Origin: Sinotaia quadrata
Taxonomy: Eukaryota; Mollusca; Gastropoda; Architaenioglossa; Viviparidae
NCBI GenBank assembly: GCA_028829895.1
Contig: CM054177.1
Span: 32,947,064 to 33,011,063, forward strand
DNA length: 64,000 nucleotides
Direction: 5' to 3'
The position numbers and the translations under genes are program-made. The stretch's first letter is position 1. Each line of letters starts with the position of its first letter. Below, piece by piece: positions 15,101 to 30,100 of the stretch. The notes beneath the pieces were generated by a model. It had not been told where the DNA came from. It made no database searches and worked only from the letters and a program-made list of their open reading frames with translations.

Positions 15101-18100
15101 GTACTGTAACGTGCTTGAAATTTCTTTATGTACATGATGTGCGTAAATAAATGAGAATGTACATGTACATGTTTTTTGTGATTATATTTTACACAACAGC
15201 ATTGCTGCGATTTGTTTGATGATGCGATCGGCATGCTATAAAAATGTATATACATGTACATGTTTGCTAAAGGCTTATGTACACGCAGTTACTATGGTTT
15301 CTTTACTCAGTCTAAAATGCTTTGTTGCTTTTTGCCGTTAACACTCTGCTTGAAAACAAATGCTTCAATATTACATGTAACATGTGCTTGAAATTTTTTT
15401 TTGTATATGATGTGCGTTAATAAATGAGAATGTATCTGCACGTGTTTGGGGTGATTTTTTACACAACAGCGTTGCCACAATTTGTTTGATGCCGCAATCG
15501 GCAGGCTATAAAAAATGTACATACACTGTACATGTTTGCTAACAACAAAAGGCTTATGTGCACCAACTAACAGCAGAGATTTACCAGTATATGTATACAA
15601 TAAAAATGTACAAACCTTTCATTATATTCTCCAACATTGCAAACAAAGATCGCTCACAAAATCACAAAAAAAACTTGTTTCTACAAAAGGCTAACCAGTG
15701 TCAAAATTAAATTCGCAAGTCATTTTGCTCTGACAGCTCTGAAAAGTATCGTACGAGTGGTTACTTCAAAAGTGGGCTAATTAACATAAAAGAGGTGTGA
15801 GCCAGTTGAAGGGCATCGATAACTAACATTTACAAATGCCGGCGATGATTAGTCATGGGGATCGAGATAACCGATGCTAAGTGGCAATTTTGGCCCTCTT
15901 TTGTGCTCAAGATACATGTACATGTACAAAGAAAGAGAAAGAAAGAAAGAAAGAAAGAAAGAGACATTGTATTGTATTAGTGTTTGGCAACATAAAAGAA
16001 TCAACATATCGATGAGAAAATGCTAAGACAAAGAGGGAATTTGGCCCACCGTTGATTCTCAATAGAAACTTTTCATTATACTGTACATTCTCTAACTTTG
16101 CAAACACAAAGATTACTCACAAAATCACAAAAAACCTGCGGGGTGTACACAGTAGTTTGTTTTTACAAAAAACTAACCAGTGTCAAAATTAAATTCGCGA
16201 GTTATTTCGCTCTGACACAGCTCTGAAAAGTATGTGTGCGTATGTGTGTGTGTGTGTGTGTGTTTCACTCATACTCACCCCAAAAGCCGCAATAGACCTT
16301 TTATCTTCATGATGTTCTTGGTCTTGCAGTGCGCCTGAGGTGGAGGGCAGAGGGGTGGCGGAAGGGGGTGAAACAGGTTGCACCTATTTGGCGCACACCC
16401 TCAACTGCCCTCCGTTGGGGGTGGGGATAGAAGCCGCCTCTGAAAAGTATTGTACACTCGGTTACTTTAAAAGTGGGCTAATTAACATAAAAGGGTGTGA
16501 GCCAGTTGAAGGGCATCAGTGTGCCTATTTTGCCTGTGGCAAACACCGCACCTGATAAGGGAAACAATGCCCTTCTTAAGTTTAAGTTGCAGGTTGTTAA
16601 CAAGCCATGGCCATTTATTGTTAGCGAGATGGTGAAGTGGCATCGATAACTAACATTTTCAAAAGCCGGTGATTAGTCATCAGGGGGATCGAGATAACTG
16701 ATGTTAAGTTGTGATTTTGGCCCTTTTGTGCTGGAGATATCAGGGTTCTGTGACATAAAAGAATCGACATAACCAATGAGAAAATTGCTAAGACAAAGAG
16801 GGACTTAATAGGACTGGCGAGTTAACCGCAGTCGAGATAAGTGGGTTTGACAGTATATCTGTATTTGTTCATTTAAACTTTGAGCTTTTTTCCCCTTATT
16901 TATTTATGTTCCTAGAATCTTGAAATTCAGGAAAATAGCTAGTAATGCAAACTGTGTATAACTGTGGGAGTGTGGATAAAGAATGCCAAGATTGCCCTAG
17001 TGCTATCCATGTTTAGTTTTGGATACAGAATGTCTAGATCACTCTAGTTTGATGAGCTTCCTGTGGATATAAAATATCAAGACTGACCTAGTTAAATGTG
17101 CTACCTGTGGTGTATGAGAGAATCATCATACCTGTTGCACTTGAAACTGTTTCATATCATGTAGCACCATAGCCTCTTCTTCCTCCATTTCCTCAAAATC
17201 TGATGTGTCATCACTGTCATGGGGATATGCATGTTTCAGGTGTACTAATTTTGCTTCCTTCATCAGCTCTTCATCCTCTGTATCCAAATCTCCATCAGAG
17301 TGATCCTTATTATAAATTTTTAAAAATTGGGATATGAATTAAAAAAACACATAAAATTGCCAATAATGCCATAATAAAAAAGAACTTTATTGACAGAGTG
17401 ATAGTGTTGATTATGCCAAGGCTATTTTAAAGAGAAAAAGAAATGAATAACAGACAGTACTGACTATGCTAGTAATTCCATAAGGCAGAGATTTCAATTA
17501 TTCAGACTTGATACTCTTTAACAGTGCATGATTTTTATAGTGATGTCATTTATTTTTTTGTTTCTGTTGTGTATTATTACTCTGGTCATATCTCTCCTAT
17601 TGTAAAATATTAATGAAAGAAAGCTTACCCGAAATCATAAAATAAGTGTCCTTTAAGAAAATCATAACTGGAATTAATCTGATAGTAATTAACTTTTTCT
17701 TAATTCTATTTGATGATTAGTAAAAAATTGTAATTTCTAACATTCAAAATTAATTTGGTAGAATACTTTACTACTTAGTAACTAAGAAGCATGAATCAAA
17801 CAAGTGAAATCTGTATATTTTATATCTGTACAGTCAATTTTTTTCTGATGAATTTTAGTAATGCAAAGCATACCATTTAATTATCTTCTAAAATAATTTT
17901 GAGAATATGGAAAATGTTTATTATCTGAAAACTTGTTGCTTTTTTTGACTGAAGATATCATTCCTTAGTCACAGATTTGCCACTACACTTACAACATATG
18001 GTTACAGTAATATTTAACAATCAAGAACTAATATAGAGAAGTTAACATTCTATCACATGGTTTGAAAACTACTGCCATAAGTTAACTACAATGTCTTTCA

Positions 18101-21100
18101 TATGCTTTAAGCTTATTAATAAATTACAGTACCTTCAGAAACAATATAAGCAAAACTTCTGATATGTTGGTACTTTACTAAAAATAAACTGGTAAATATT
18201 TTTATTTTTTAAAAGGTTTAAAGATAATTATACTATTCACAACTTTTAAATTCACACACCTTTTTTTATCTGAGAATACTTTGTTCTGTTTTTTTTTTTT
18301 TTTGTTGTGCCAAATCATAACATTCTATTCAAAATTAAAAAAATAAAACATATATTATTATAAGCAATAAGGTCTTAGATTTACAACTAAAGTAAAATAG
18401 ATTATCACTAAAGACTTATTAAAAGTTGGCCAAAAGTCTTACTTAATGTGGTAAAGTACTATGTAATTCAAGAACTATAACAAGCCTATATTTATGCCAG
18501 TATTAACAATCTTTCAAATTTGAGTTGAAGAGCGTACCAAAGATAATAAAAAAAACAAACAATCCACTGAGCTAGCACCAAAATGGAATGACTGAATTTA
18601 CTTCACAATCAATATTTTCTAAAAATAATAAAGACCATAAGTAGATCTATTTTATCTGAAACAAGCCATAAAATAACTGATCAATGTTCTCTGGATCAGA
18701 GACCGGAAAGTCAAGACTGCATCAATAATTCAAGTAGAAAGTAAGAACTGAGAGAGAGGAAAAAGGAAGAATCCACAATTTAAAAAGCCTGTCACAGAAG
18801 AAAAGAAAGTGAGGTTTTTCTCTGACCGTGAGAATAAGCATGTATAATTTAAAATATTACAAAAAATTAATATAAATAAATTTATTTTAAATAGTGTTCT
18901 AAACAGAGAGAATGTAAAACATCTTGAAATAAGGAGCCAAGAGAATTTGTTCAACAATATGGGACCTACTAGACATTTTAAAGAGACTATGACTAAAAGA
19001 GGCAGGGGTAGAGATCTGATGTTTGTAGAAGAGAAAAAAAAAAAATCTAAATTTAAGCAATTCACTTTCATAAAGTTATTGTAAGTGAAAGACAAAGAGA
19101 AGAGAAGAGAAAAGAAGAGAAGAGAAAAGAAGAGATGAAAGAAGAGAGAAGAAAAGAGAAGAAAGAAGAGAGAAAGAAAAGGGAGAAAAAGAGAGAGAGA
19201 GAGAGAGAGAGAGTTAAATGAATCACTTGAATTATTCCATTGTCCAAATGAAGTGCAGACAATCACTGTAAAATAAACTTAATGGTAGTATGAAGTTTAA
19301 CAAGCAGAATATAAAAATGCAGTCTGCCTTTATTTTAAAGTTCATCTGTCAGCTCAACACTAGTGATTAATAGAAAGGCTTCATACATCTATGAATTACA
19401 AGAATACCTTAATTAATGGGTGCAGAAACAGTCCTACTAGAATGCAGGATGAAATTGCGTTTATTAGGCCATATTTAAATAATAGTATTTTTTTAAATTA
19501 ACAAGATTTTAATTAAACAGCAATGTTTAATATATATATATAAAAAAAAACTAATAAACAAATCTCTTCTAATTAATAAATACAAATATTAATAAGAAAA
19601 TTGAATCAGTATTTAATTTTTAAAAATTACAACTGAAAAAGAAATGTTTTTCATTTACAATTACAGTATGATTTAAACACTGTACCTGGCAATGGCCACA
19701 TACTTCAAGATCAGAATTTTTATTTAATTTTTTTTCAGCCTCAATGACCTGACTCCCTTTCTGGACACCAAGTTTTCTTCTTGACCCAACTGGGTGCTCC
19801 ATCTTCTGTGCCATAAGTCTTTCATTATTCATTTTTATATTGGGATTTTCTTCTTCTTCTTCATCCTCCTCCTCTTCATCTTCTTCATCATCTTCATCTT
19901 CCTCACTAGATTCTGTGCAATCTTCACTCTCTGTTGCAACAGCATTGGAGCCACAAACATGGCGTGCTGAAGGGTGTTTATGAAATTTGCGTTCTGGTCC
20001 TATTTTAGCAACCTCAGCAGATGGTTCATCCTGCAAAGAAAAACTTAAAGATGTGAACTATCAAACAAACTATACATCAAAAATCAAGCATCTTGGAAAA
20101 GAGTTGAAGTTTTATGGAGGAAAAACTCCAAAGGCCAGCCTGTTACAATGTAAAGAGGATCTTCCATCTTCATATAAATTTTGTTAAGGACCTATGTGAT
20201 ATGAAATTTTTGTTTATTAAAATTTATATTTTCAGTTTTCAGATTTTAATATATTTAGAATACTGAATATCTTCTTTCACAGAAAATGTATGTGTTCTTA
20301 CTTTAAAATGCTTTCTCTGCAAATAAAAAATATTTAAAAATCAATCTATGCATAAAAATATATTTCCAGAGTAAAAATTTTCAAAAATGCATTTGGTTTA
20401 CAATTACAAATATTAGAACACACTACAGGTTAAAACAATCCTTCATAAAAAAATCTTTACAAAAATCCAGCTAGTGAGTGACAGTTTAAGCTTCAAATCA
20501 TTGATAACTTTGGAAAGTGTGTTTCCATTCCTACCACAACCAATAAACACTTCCCTTTCTTTGCTTTTCCACTAGCTAAACTCTATGAAAACTCTGGGTG
20601 ACAGACTGGCTATGGTTGAAGTAGTGAACAACAGTATAAAGTTTGAGACTGATTTTGCAGAAATTCTTTCATCAATTGCTGAATTCAGTTTTAAGTGTTA
20701 CTTATACAGTGATACTGACAAATTCACTGTTTACTGGTATATTGGCACTTATTATTATGCCAGAGGAGTGAAAATATGAACAACTAGTATCTAGAAATAG
20801 GTTAGATTTTACATCTAGTATATTGTATGAATTATTATAATAGTGTGATATTATAATGCTTCAAATCAATCATAATCATTACAGCTTCATAAATTTCTAA
20901 AGAGTGGGGTGATAATTATTACTCTTTTAAAAGGAAATATTAGAGCATATCATAAACTCACATACATTTATAAAACACAAGAGAAAAAAGATATAATAAT
21001 GCAAACTGAATAATGTTTCGCTACTTGTATGCTGTCTTCACTGAGGTCTGATTGTGCTCCAAGACTGCTGTCTGATCCCAAACTATCATCAGGCATGTGA

Positions 21101-24100
21101 TGCTGATGGTGGTGGTGCTGATGGTGGTGCTGGTGGTGGTGGTGGTGGTGGTGATGATGATGGTGATGGTGTGAACAACACTGTTCATCTCCTGTGCTTT
21201 CATGTTCATGTCCTTCCCTTCCCTTCACTCTTGAAACACCCACACGTTTCTAGGTAAAGACAATGCAAATATCAAATTGCACATATCTGCCTTTCACCTT
21301 TGAAACACTACAATTTTATGCAATATCAAAATGCATCAGCTTGAGGATAAAACAAAAAATTGGGAATTTTTAAATTTTGTAGATTTAAAAAATCATTTTC
21401 AGAATAAGGTTAATTTTAAAATACAAAAGTGTGCCCTATTAAGCTATTATTTACATCCCAGTTCTAAAAAACCCTCCACCCATAATGACGAGATACTCAA
21501 ACACATTCACATAGTCATACATCTATTTCTAATCTATATGCATTATTTCTTGAGTCAAGAAAACTGCAGACACATATTGCTCATAAAGACAGCCACCTAC
21601 TTCTGTGTACAAAATACTAAAATATAAATTTTCCTAGTGTCCCAAACACTTAACTCCCAAAAGGAAAAGAAAGATGTTTGAGCAGAAAGTTTAAATCAAA
21701 TAAATCAAACACTATAATTTTTCTCTTATTTCTTTAAGTACTAAATGCACAATGAACTTACAATAACATCAATACATTCAAAAAACTTAGCTCATATGAT
21801 AGGCAATTATTACAAGTCATGAATTTCATTTATAGTGTTACAAAGACAAACCATCTATTCCTTCTTTCATGACTAGTTCAAATGTTGAGGTGTGCTCACA
21901 CCATTATAATAAAACAAGTACTGCCTAAGCATTTTCTTTACCTTTTTGATATGTTTAGCACGAGATGACCTCTTCCTGCTTTGTCCTTCTTCTGCTCCAC
22001 TGTCACTGCTGCTTACTTCATGTCTGCCCACTTTTCCAACTCCTGATTCAACCAGCCAGATAATAATAATTGCAAAAAGTCACTTTTACAAAACAAATAT
22101 GTCAAAGGAGGGGCAAACAAAAATTGCATCTGTCTAATAATATTCAAATATATGATTTTTATGGTTTGGAAATATAACTATTTTTTAATGTTTAGGGAGA
22201 TTATTCTAGAGGGGCAAAAATGTCCAATAAGTATTTTTATCTTTTATCCAGCCTGGAGTGGAAGCTAATTTGGCCACTGTGTCCTTTGTTTGTATGTTTG
22301 AAAGGTGTCACCACCACCTGGGAGGGGGGTAGTGGTCTAGTAGATGACGCACAGAGTTTGCAAGATGGAAAATAGACAAACTCTCACACACCATTTTCAA
22401 TAATGATAATAATAATTCAATAACTAATAACTAACAAACCTACTCAACTACCTACCTACCTATGAGAATGTGCCCTTACTAAATATTACTACTCACAGTT
22501 AATTGAAGTGCTGTTGAAGATAATGATGAACACACTGATGAACGTACACAAATTGTTCAATGCAAATGTCACAGAATACATAGTTCATGAATGATGAAGT
22601 AAAAATATATATGCTTTTCCCTTGGGAAAAAAGAAGTACGAAGAGCACTTGCCAGTAATGACCAGAAAGATGAACAGTTCCTCTCATTCAGAGAGAGAGA
22701 GAATGCACACACAGGTGAATACCTGAATGTCTTCTCACGTTGATGACTGCTGAAAATTCTTCCTGCTGAAAAGCGATGAAGATGCAGGTGAATACCTGAA
22801 TGTCTTCTCATGTTGATGACTGTTGAGAATTCTTCCCGCTGAAAAGTGATGAAGATGGCATGTGTGAAGACCAAATGCTCAAAAGCTGGTGGTGTCGCCG
22901 AATGTTCTGTCCAAGCCCGTCACTGTCCCTACAGCTCCAGTGTAAGGGACGCTGCCAACAACTGCTGTCTGGGGTTTGAATTGTTGTAAGACTAGACTTG
23001 GGGTCGCACTCACCCAAATAACTCAAAGATTGTATAGTTGAAAATTACAACCACTAAACAATCAGAGTCTGGGCAACAATGAACATCCACTGGGTCCTTT
23101 CGCAAAATTCACAAAATTTTTGAAAAGGACCAGTGCTAGCCATAGTGCAGAAGAGAATGCTGTCAATCTTTGCACCTTTCTCTCTAGCCGCATATATACA
23201 CACTCTTGAAAAAAGGGCATCTCAGTGCTTATAAATGAACGGCAAAAAATGCTCGAAACGTCCAAGGTTCCAGATTCGAGTATGTCTATCCTCTGCTCAG
23301 AAAGTCCTAAAGTTGGTAAACAACTATTGTTATTTGGGCGCTTCTCTGTTGTCTAAAGGTGCATATCTCAATACTGAATATAGTTCCTATCTCAATACCA
23401 CACTAAAGGATTAAACCATTAGATACAATTTCGATTTATACCTAACATGATTGACTAGTCATCAAAATAAATGAATGAATCATTATATAATTGCAATACC
23501 ACTCATGCATGAACAGAATATACGCTTACACAAACTCACTCTGTGCATGTGTCGACATTACCTTTAATAATAAAAAAAATATAAAAAAAATGAATGGCAT
23601 GAGACTTCAATAGATATATGAACTATTCTTACCACTAAGGGTGCAGATTAAGTTATACAGACAAATCAATTTCAAGAATCAGTGATTCAATAAACAAGCA
23701 TGAAAAAAATTCTGACCTTTTGTATCTATGGGGTCATGTTTGAGAGCAGTGTAGGATAAGACATGAGGACGCAGATGCTGTTGAATTGGTGCAACATGAA
23801 CATGGCTGTGGGTACTCAGACTCATATTCCAGATGCATTTGGTAAGTGCAGATGCAAGGTACAGGGTCTAATTACACAAAAATACACAATTAAGTAGAAA
23901 AACCTAAATTCAATATTACTGTCATGTAGTGTTGGGCTACATGTAAAGATCTTGCAAACTGTCAGCATATAAAGAAAATTTAACTCCTTTAGCATGATCT
24001 CTGATTGAACTCATTCAGCATAATTCCTCTCCATAGCATGAACTCCAAAATAACAAATTCACACAAACACCTTATGCATCTCTCACATTAATTCTGAATA

Positions 24101-27100
24101 AATAGAATATAAACCAATAATTTAATGCTTTATTTTCAAGACAACACATTTCAAATGGACCCACATGTTGTGGTACACCCATCCAGAGATTTACCCATAT
24201 ATATGCCCCAAACATCCAAAGTAATTTCTAAATCAAATAAACTGGTACATACTACTACTATTACTAATACTACTCAGATTAAAAATAAAAGAAATAATAA
24301 AATATTCAGCGGTAAACATAATAAACTTAATGTAAATTAACAATTTGTTTTAAACATATATACTAAACAATGCACTCAATAACTACTCATTTCAACACAA
24401 ACAACTTTACTACATTTGTGTGTATCTATTCATGAACATGTAAACATATTTAAGTGAATGATGGATATCCTTACTGATTCTGTATGTGCTGATGGATCCA
24501 GAGAAGAGACAAGTTCTAGAAGGTGCCGATTGGGTTGAAGTTCCAAATTCTTAATAAGTGGAATCAGGATATCATATACTTGTTTACCACAATGTTTAAG
24601 CTGAAACAGATTTTTAAAAGGTGGAGTTAGATAATCATAATCTTGTTTGTTACAATATTTAAACGAAAACAGGTTTTTTAATAAGTGGAATCAGAATATC
24701 AGATACTTGTTCGCCACAATGTTTAAACTTAAACACGTTTTTAATAAGTGGAATCAGGATATCATATACTTGTTCACCACAATGTTTAAACTTAAACACA
24801 TTTTTAATAAGTGGTATCAGAATAGCACATACTACTATGTCTTGCCACACCAAGACATGTAGAAAACAACTGCACATTATGTGAAAAATTAAATTTTATC
24901 AGAACAAATATGCTGCTAAATACTTGATATATCTACAAAGCTGTAATTTCTATTATTATCTTCAGTAAATAAAAATAAAATGTGAAGCAAACATTAAAAA
25001 AAGCTGTTAAAGAATTCATATTGCAACTCTATGAACATTTTATTCACAGTATTTCTATATTTTTTACTGGGGTGGGGGCTGTCACAAAAATCTGGCTGTG
25101 GACTTGCCAGAGCTATTTAAAAAAAAAATTTTGTTGCGCGTTTTTTCCTCTGTTCTGATAATTGAAGCCAAGGGAGGCAACCATGTAATTTACACCTTAG
25201 TATCATGTCAGTCAAGGTAGAACTGAATTCTATCCCAATCTTAATTTTGAGAATATAACTAACAAGCTTACAATGTATTTCTTTGTACTTACTGGTAATT
25301 TGAAAGTTAAGTTGTAACTTTTATTAATAATGCTGTTTTATTAAATATGTTTATATTAAAATGCTAAGGGTTATATTATTTGTTTCTATATATTTTGAAA
25401 CATGAACTTTTTGGAAAGTGTGTTTCCAGTCTTGTATGTTTTTGAACAAAAGTATTTGATTAAAAAACAACTGTTATTTTGAAACTACTGTTTCAGAATT
25501 ATTCAATTTTTTTGTATAAGTTCAGAAATTCAGTGTTAAATATTTTTATTAAGTGTACTATGGGTTTGAGAATTTAGCAGTTAGAACAAATGAAGTAGTT
25601 TGAACTAGTGGCACACTTAAGGTAATTAGTCTTTTCATTTATGTGCCTGAGGCAATAGGGAATTCAAGAACTCTCACGAACCTATTAAGTGGCAACACAC
25701 CTGGGTTTCTGAGACAGAGCTGGAGGCTTAATTGTTTGAAAATACAAGAAGACTCAGAGATGCTGAGGCGACAGATTTTATCAACATTTAATTAGTGTTT
25801 AGTTTCATGTGCTAATTAATTAATTAATTAACTAATTAATTGTGCTAATTGTGCTAGGACAATTAATAGAAAACCTACACAGTTTTTCTAGCCACTGGGA
25901 ATTGTAGTAAATATAAACTTATGCTTTTTAGCCAAAGGAGAAACAGGAACAGGAGAGAGATTCACATACACTGCATGGCCTCCTAGACAGTATGAGACTT
26001 GAGACTGAGTTTGGAGAACAAGATTCTGCGTAATGGTATTTCTTTTGATTTCTTCTGTGACACCATGCTAGATATTCAGAAAAGTTGTGATGGTATAGCC
26101 GCGAGAATGTTTTTAGCACTTTGAAGTAAATGAGAAAGAGATGTCCCACTTCCATGGCAAGATCATTAATTACTTAATGAGCAATTGTGGTGCATTGGCC
26201 AAACAGTCAGACAGGACATTTGCCTGTAGACATCAGATTTTGCCTCTATTCTAGATGCTATTCCAGGGTGGACCGATTACATCAGTGCAGACTTCAACAG
26301 AAGGTAATACCATGCCTGATGATACTTCACTTCAACTTTCCCAGTTTCATTGATGGTAAGTCTGAATAATCATTCAGCAACATGGAACTTAACCTATGTA
26401 CAGGAAAGTCTGGTCCCAACCTATGGACAGGCAGTCAATTTTATGAGTTGCTTTTGATAATGCAGACCATCTTTTGACATCAGGAGTGTGTCAGATGGTG
26501 AGAACCAGAGATGAGCACCCCAGTGAGACAAGAGACGACAATGACCTGACAGATTGAGCAAGCTACATACAGCAAAATATATAATTTTTGTTTCCATCAC
26601 TTTTCCTGCACAAGTAAGCAGCCAGCTTCGACAGCACATGCCCTTTGAATGAACTATGACCATCTTCATACTTCCTAGGTGACACGATACACACATATCT
26701 AAATGATTATCACATTTTTCTGCATGGGAATCGTTTACAATCAGTGTTGATGTAACCAGCACATCTAACCGATCATTGTTTTCTGCACAGCAATTGTGTC
26801 ATCTTTTCTTCGAATACATCCAACTTAATTATTTGGGTTCACAAAATAGTTGATTATTATATTAAAACAAAGTTGAGGGCGGACTGTCAAAATTGTAAAC
26901 ATTGTTATATACTAGTTAATGATAAATTACTGCAACAGCACAATGAGCAGCCAATATGTCTAAGAGTTAGCTATTTCGTCAAGCTTAGCTTTTAATTCTT
27001 CATCCATTTTAGCAGTTTGTCATCTTTGCTTTTGACTGATTTTTGCAGAGCATTAGACTTGGCTAACAGATTGAAATCTCTGTTTTCAGCCTTCTCTGCA

Positions 27101-30100
27101 TATTCATCAGCATCCTTTTTACTATATGGAAGCATTGTTTTGAAAAGCCATGGGTTATCTTGGGTGCTTGTGAAGGAATAATGTGAGGTAACAACTTTTA
27201 ATGTCCACAGAATTTCTGCTTTTAATACATCATCTCTTGACATGTATGATGAAACTGAAGAAACAGGTGAATGACGACTTTCGGTGTCTAAAACTTGTAA
27301 AACTAAACATAGTAAGTGTTAAGAAAAAGGCATTCAATCAAAGCTGTTGTAAGATAACAGAGGTAAAACTTTGATAAGTAATGCAAACTGTGCTTTCTGA
27401 TTCTCTCTCTTTGTTATTTTTAAATTCCATGACTTTCAAAGACCCATTTTTTTCAATGATTTTCCAGGGCCTGGAAAATCATTTCTAAATCCAATGACTT
27501 CCCCAGGATTTTATGACCCTGAACGGAACCTGTGAAGAACTAAAATCAAATTCCTGACTAAAAAATTCCAGACCGGCTTGGGAATCCTGATCTTGCTTTT
27601 AAATTCATATATGTGCACTGTTTGAATATTCAAGTATTTCTCCAGTTTCTCTGATAAATTACATCCATTTTTATAGAATTTTTAAATTAGTAACCTTGCT
27701 CTCTTTGAGTTGTCTCATTTTAATGTTGGTAAATACTACTTACTTGACTAGCTGCCCAGATACAATCAATGTGCTCATTAGATATTCGCCCTTCCATTGC
27801 CAAAAACGCCAGGATTACTTGACTTTGTTTGATAATCTGTAGACAAAATATTATTTATTTACATTTCCACAATGCTCTATAAATATTAAAACCGAAAATA
27901 ATTACCTGCAAAATTTTAACATGACCTAGGCCATAAAGAATGAAAATTATTACTTATCAACCTACATTCCTCAAATTGGAAATATAAATTGCCTTTGTTA
28001 TAAGAAAATGATAGCTTTTGTTAGTTTTAAAATATCTTAATTTCTAATTTATTAGTATTTTAATGTATAAAAATATGTCCCATTTCAAATTTTAAAAAGT
28101 ACTATATTTAAAAAAAATTTAAATAAGGCTTTTTCACATCTAAAAATAAAAACTTATAAATCTGTTGTTAACCTTTCCCCACCAAAAGGAATTAAATTTA
28201 TATTTCACTATTTAAAAAAAAAACTACTGCATATATTATATGCTTTTAAGTAACTTTTTAATTGCATATATGAGGAGACAGGCTGCCAAATTTCAGGTAA
28301 TGTGGAACCCTGCTATAACACACACCGTGATAAGGCAAATTCGGATACAGCGCGGTCGTGGCATGGCTCACCAAATTTCATATATCCATTCGCACGTATT
28401 GCAGAACCCCATATTAATGTGACCATGCTATTAATGTGATCTGATTTTATGGATCTCCAATTACCATGTTATAGTGAGGTTTCACTGTATATACAATAAC
28501 TGAAATTATTCAAAGAGACTTGAATGTGCTGAGATTGGAGCATAAGTAAAATAAGGACTGCAGAACTTGAAAACTTTAGTTGTTTACTTTTGTATAAATA
28601 TACCCTATCCTTCCATACTGTTTCCCTCCCACTATTAGTCATTTAGCTTTCTTAATAATGCAAAAGTAAAAGGTTTTGTTTTCAGCATCCTCACTGTATC
28701 CATTTTGTAGCTTCTATAAAACCAGAATACTACCGAAAATGGGGGAGGGGGAGAAGAAATATCAATTTACATTTGTCAATGTTTGGAATGTAAGTTATCT
28801 TTATTATGGGAAATTGCTTTTTAATTACTTTTAAATAGTATGTTTACTTTTTATATTTTAATTTTTCTTTTAATAGTTAAATATTTATTTTTTCAAACTT
28901 ACCTTTTTTGTTTTATCACACATTACCAAATTTTTTAATATGTAAAACAAAATCCTTAAATCATCATTTTCTTTATCAATAACTTAAATAAAAAAATGTT
29001 TCCAACATTTAAATGCTTCTAAGTGCTCCACGAAAGCAAAGTATAAGACACATTCAATGTTGAATTGCTTATCTACTTGGAATTTGCTGCCTATGAGCTG
29101 ATTCAAAGAGACCATGGTTAATTTCATGAGGGCTCTCAAGCAATCTTTTTCATCAGTTGGAATAACACTATCTATTTTGGATCAGCGTTCAAACTGGACA
29201 TTAATGTTACGTGTGTGTCTCTTTTGTAAAATCAGTTATTTATATAAATATAACGTCACTTTGCATGTGGATTCATATGGTGTGTTACAATATTTTTATT
29301 TTTCTAATGTATTTGCATAAAGATTATGTGTACTTTTAGGTATATAATAATTTTTAAGCAATTAATCTTTTATAATGCTAAGTGCTTCATTAAATTTTCT
29401 TTTATTATTATTATATACATTGTCATGATGAAAATATATGCATTTATATTTTATTTCTCTTTAAGAGATTGTTTCTATGGCATTCATAAATTGCATTTAA
29501 GTTTTTACATCATTCATGAATTTGTTTTGACTATTTTATGCCATACATAAACTTGATTTAACTGTTTTTATGTCATTCATGAACTTGTTTTGACTGTTTT
29601 TATGCCATTCATGAAGTTGCTTTTCATTTATCGAAAATTCTCCAGCTGTACAGTTATTGTTTACTTCAGCATATATTCTAGAAGGCAGCATCAAAACAAA
29701 CCATATTTGCTTGATACCACTGATATTTTCATGGTGAAATAAGAAATAATTATGTTAAGTTACTGAAACAATTAAAGCTGAGGTCATAATGAGTATACTG
29801 GTGGAAAGTTGTGAAAGATGAATCAGAGCAAGGCCTATCATCAATAACAGTTGTCAATTATGTTTTCGGCCTGTTAATTCCAATAGTACTATTACTAAAC
29901 TTTATTTGAACTGTGACATCTTAAAAAATAATAAATGAATTAATAAGAAATATTGTTTCTGACAATTCAATCAATAAAATAAATAAAAGCAGCAAGAGTG
30001 AAGCATATGGAGTAACAAATCTATACTTACATGACATTTCAATAATCAGCTTTATTGTCTTAACTGATGTTCACCCACATATAAGCCTAAACCCTATTCA

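Noticed and set aside
18730..19266. 178-codon minus-strand ORF
   Set aside because: Driven by a polypurine tract on the plus strand; no splice or homology support and no match to USP34.
22569..22874. Possible C2H2 zinc-finger repeats on the minus strand (RRHSGIH twice)
   Set aside because: The repeat period is 73 bp, not the 84 bp of C2H2 fingers, and no C-x2-C pairs are present.
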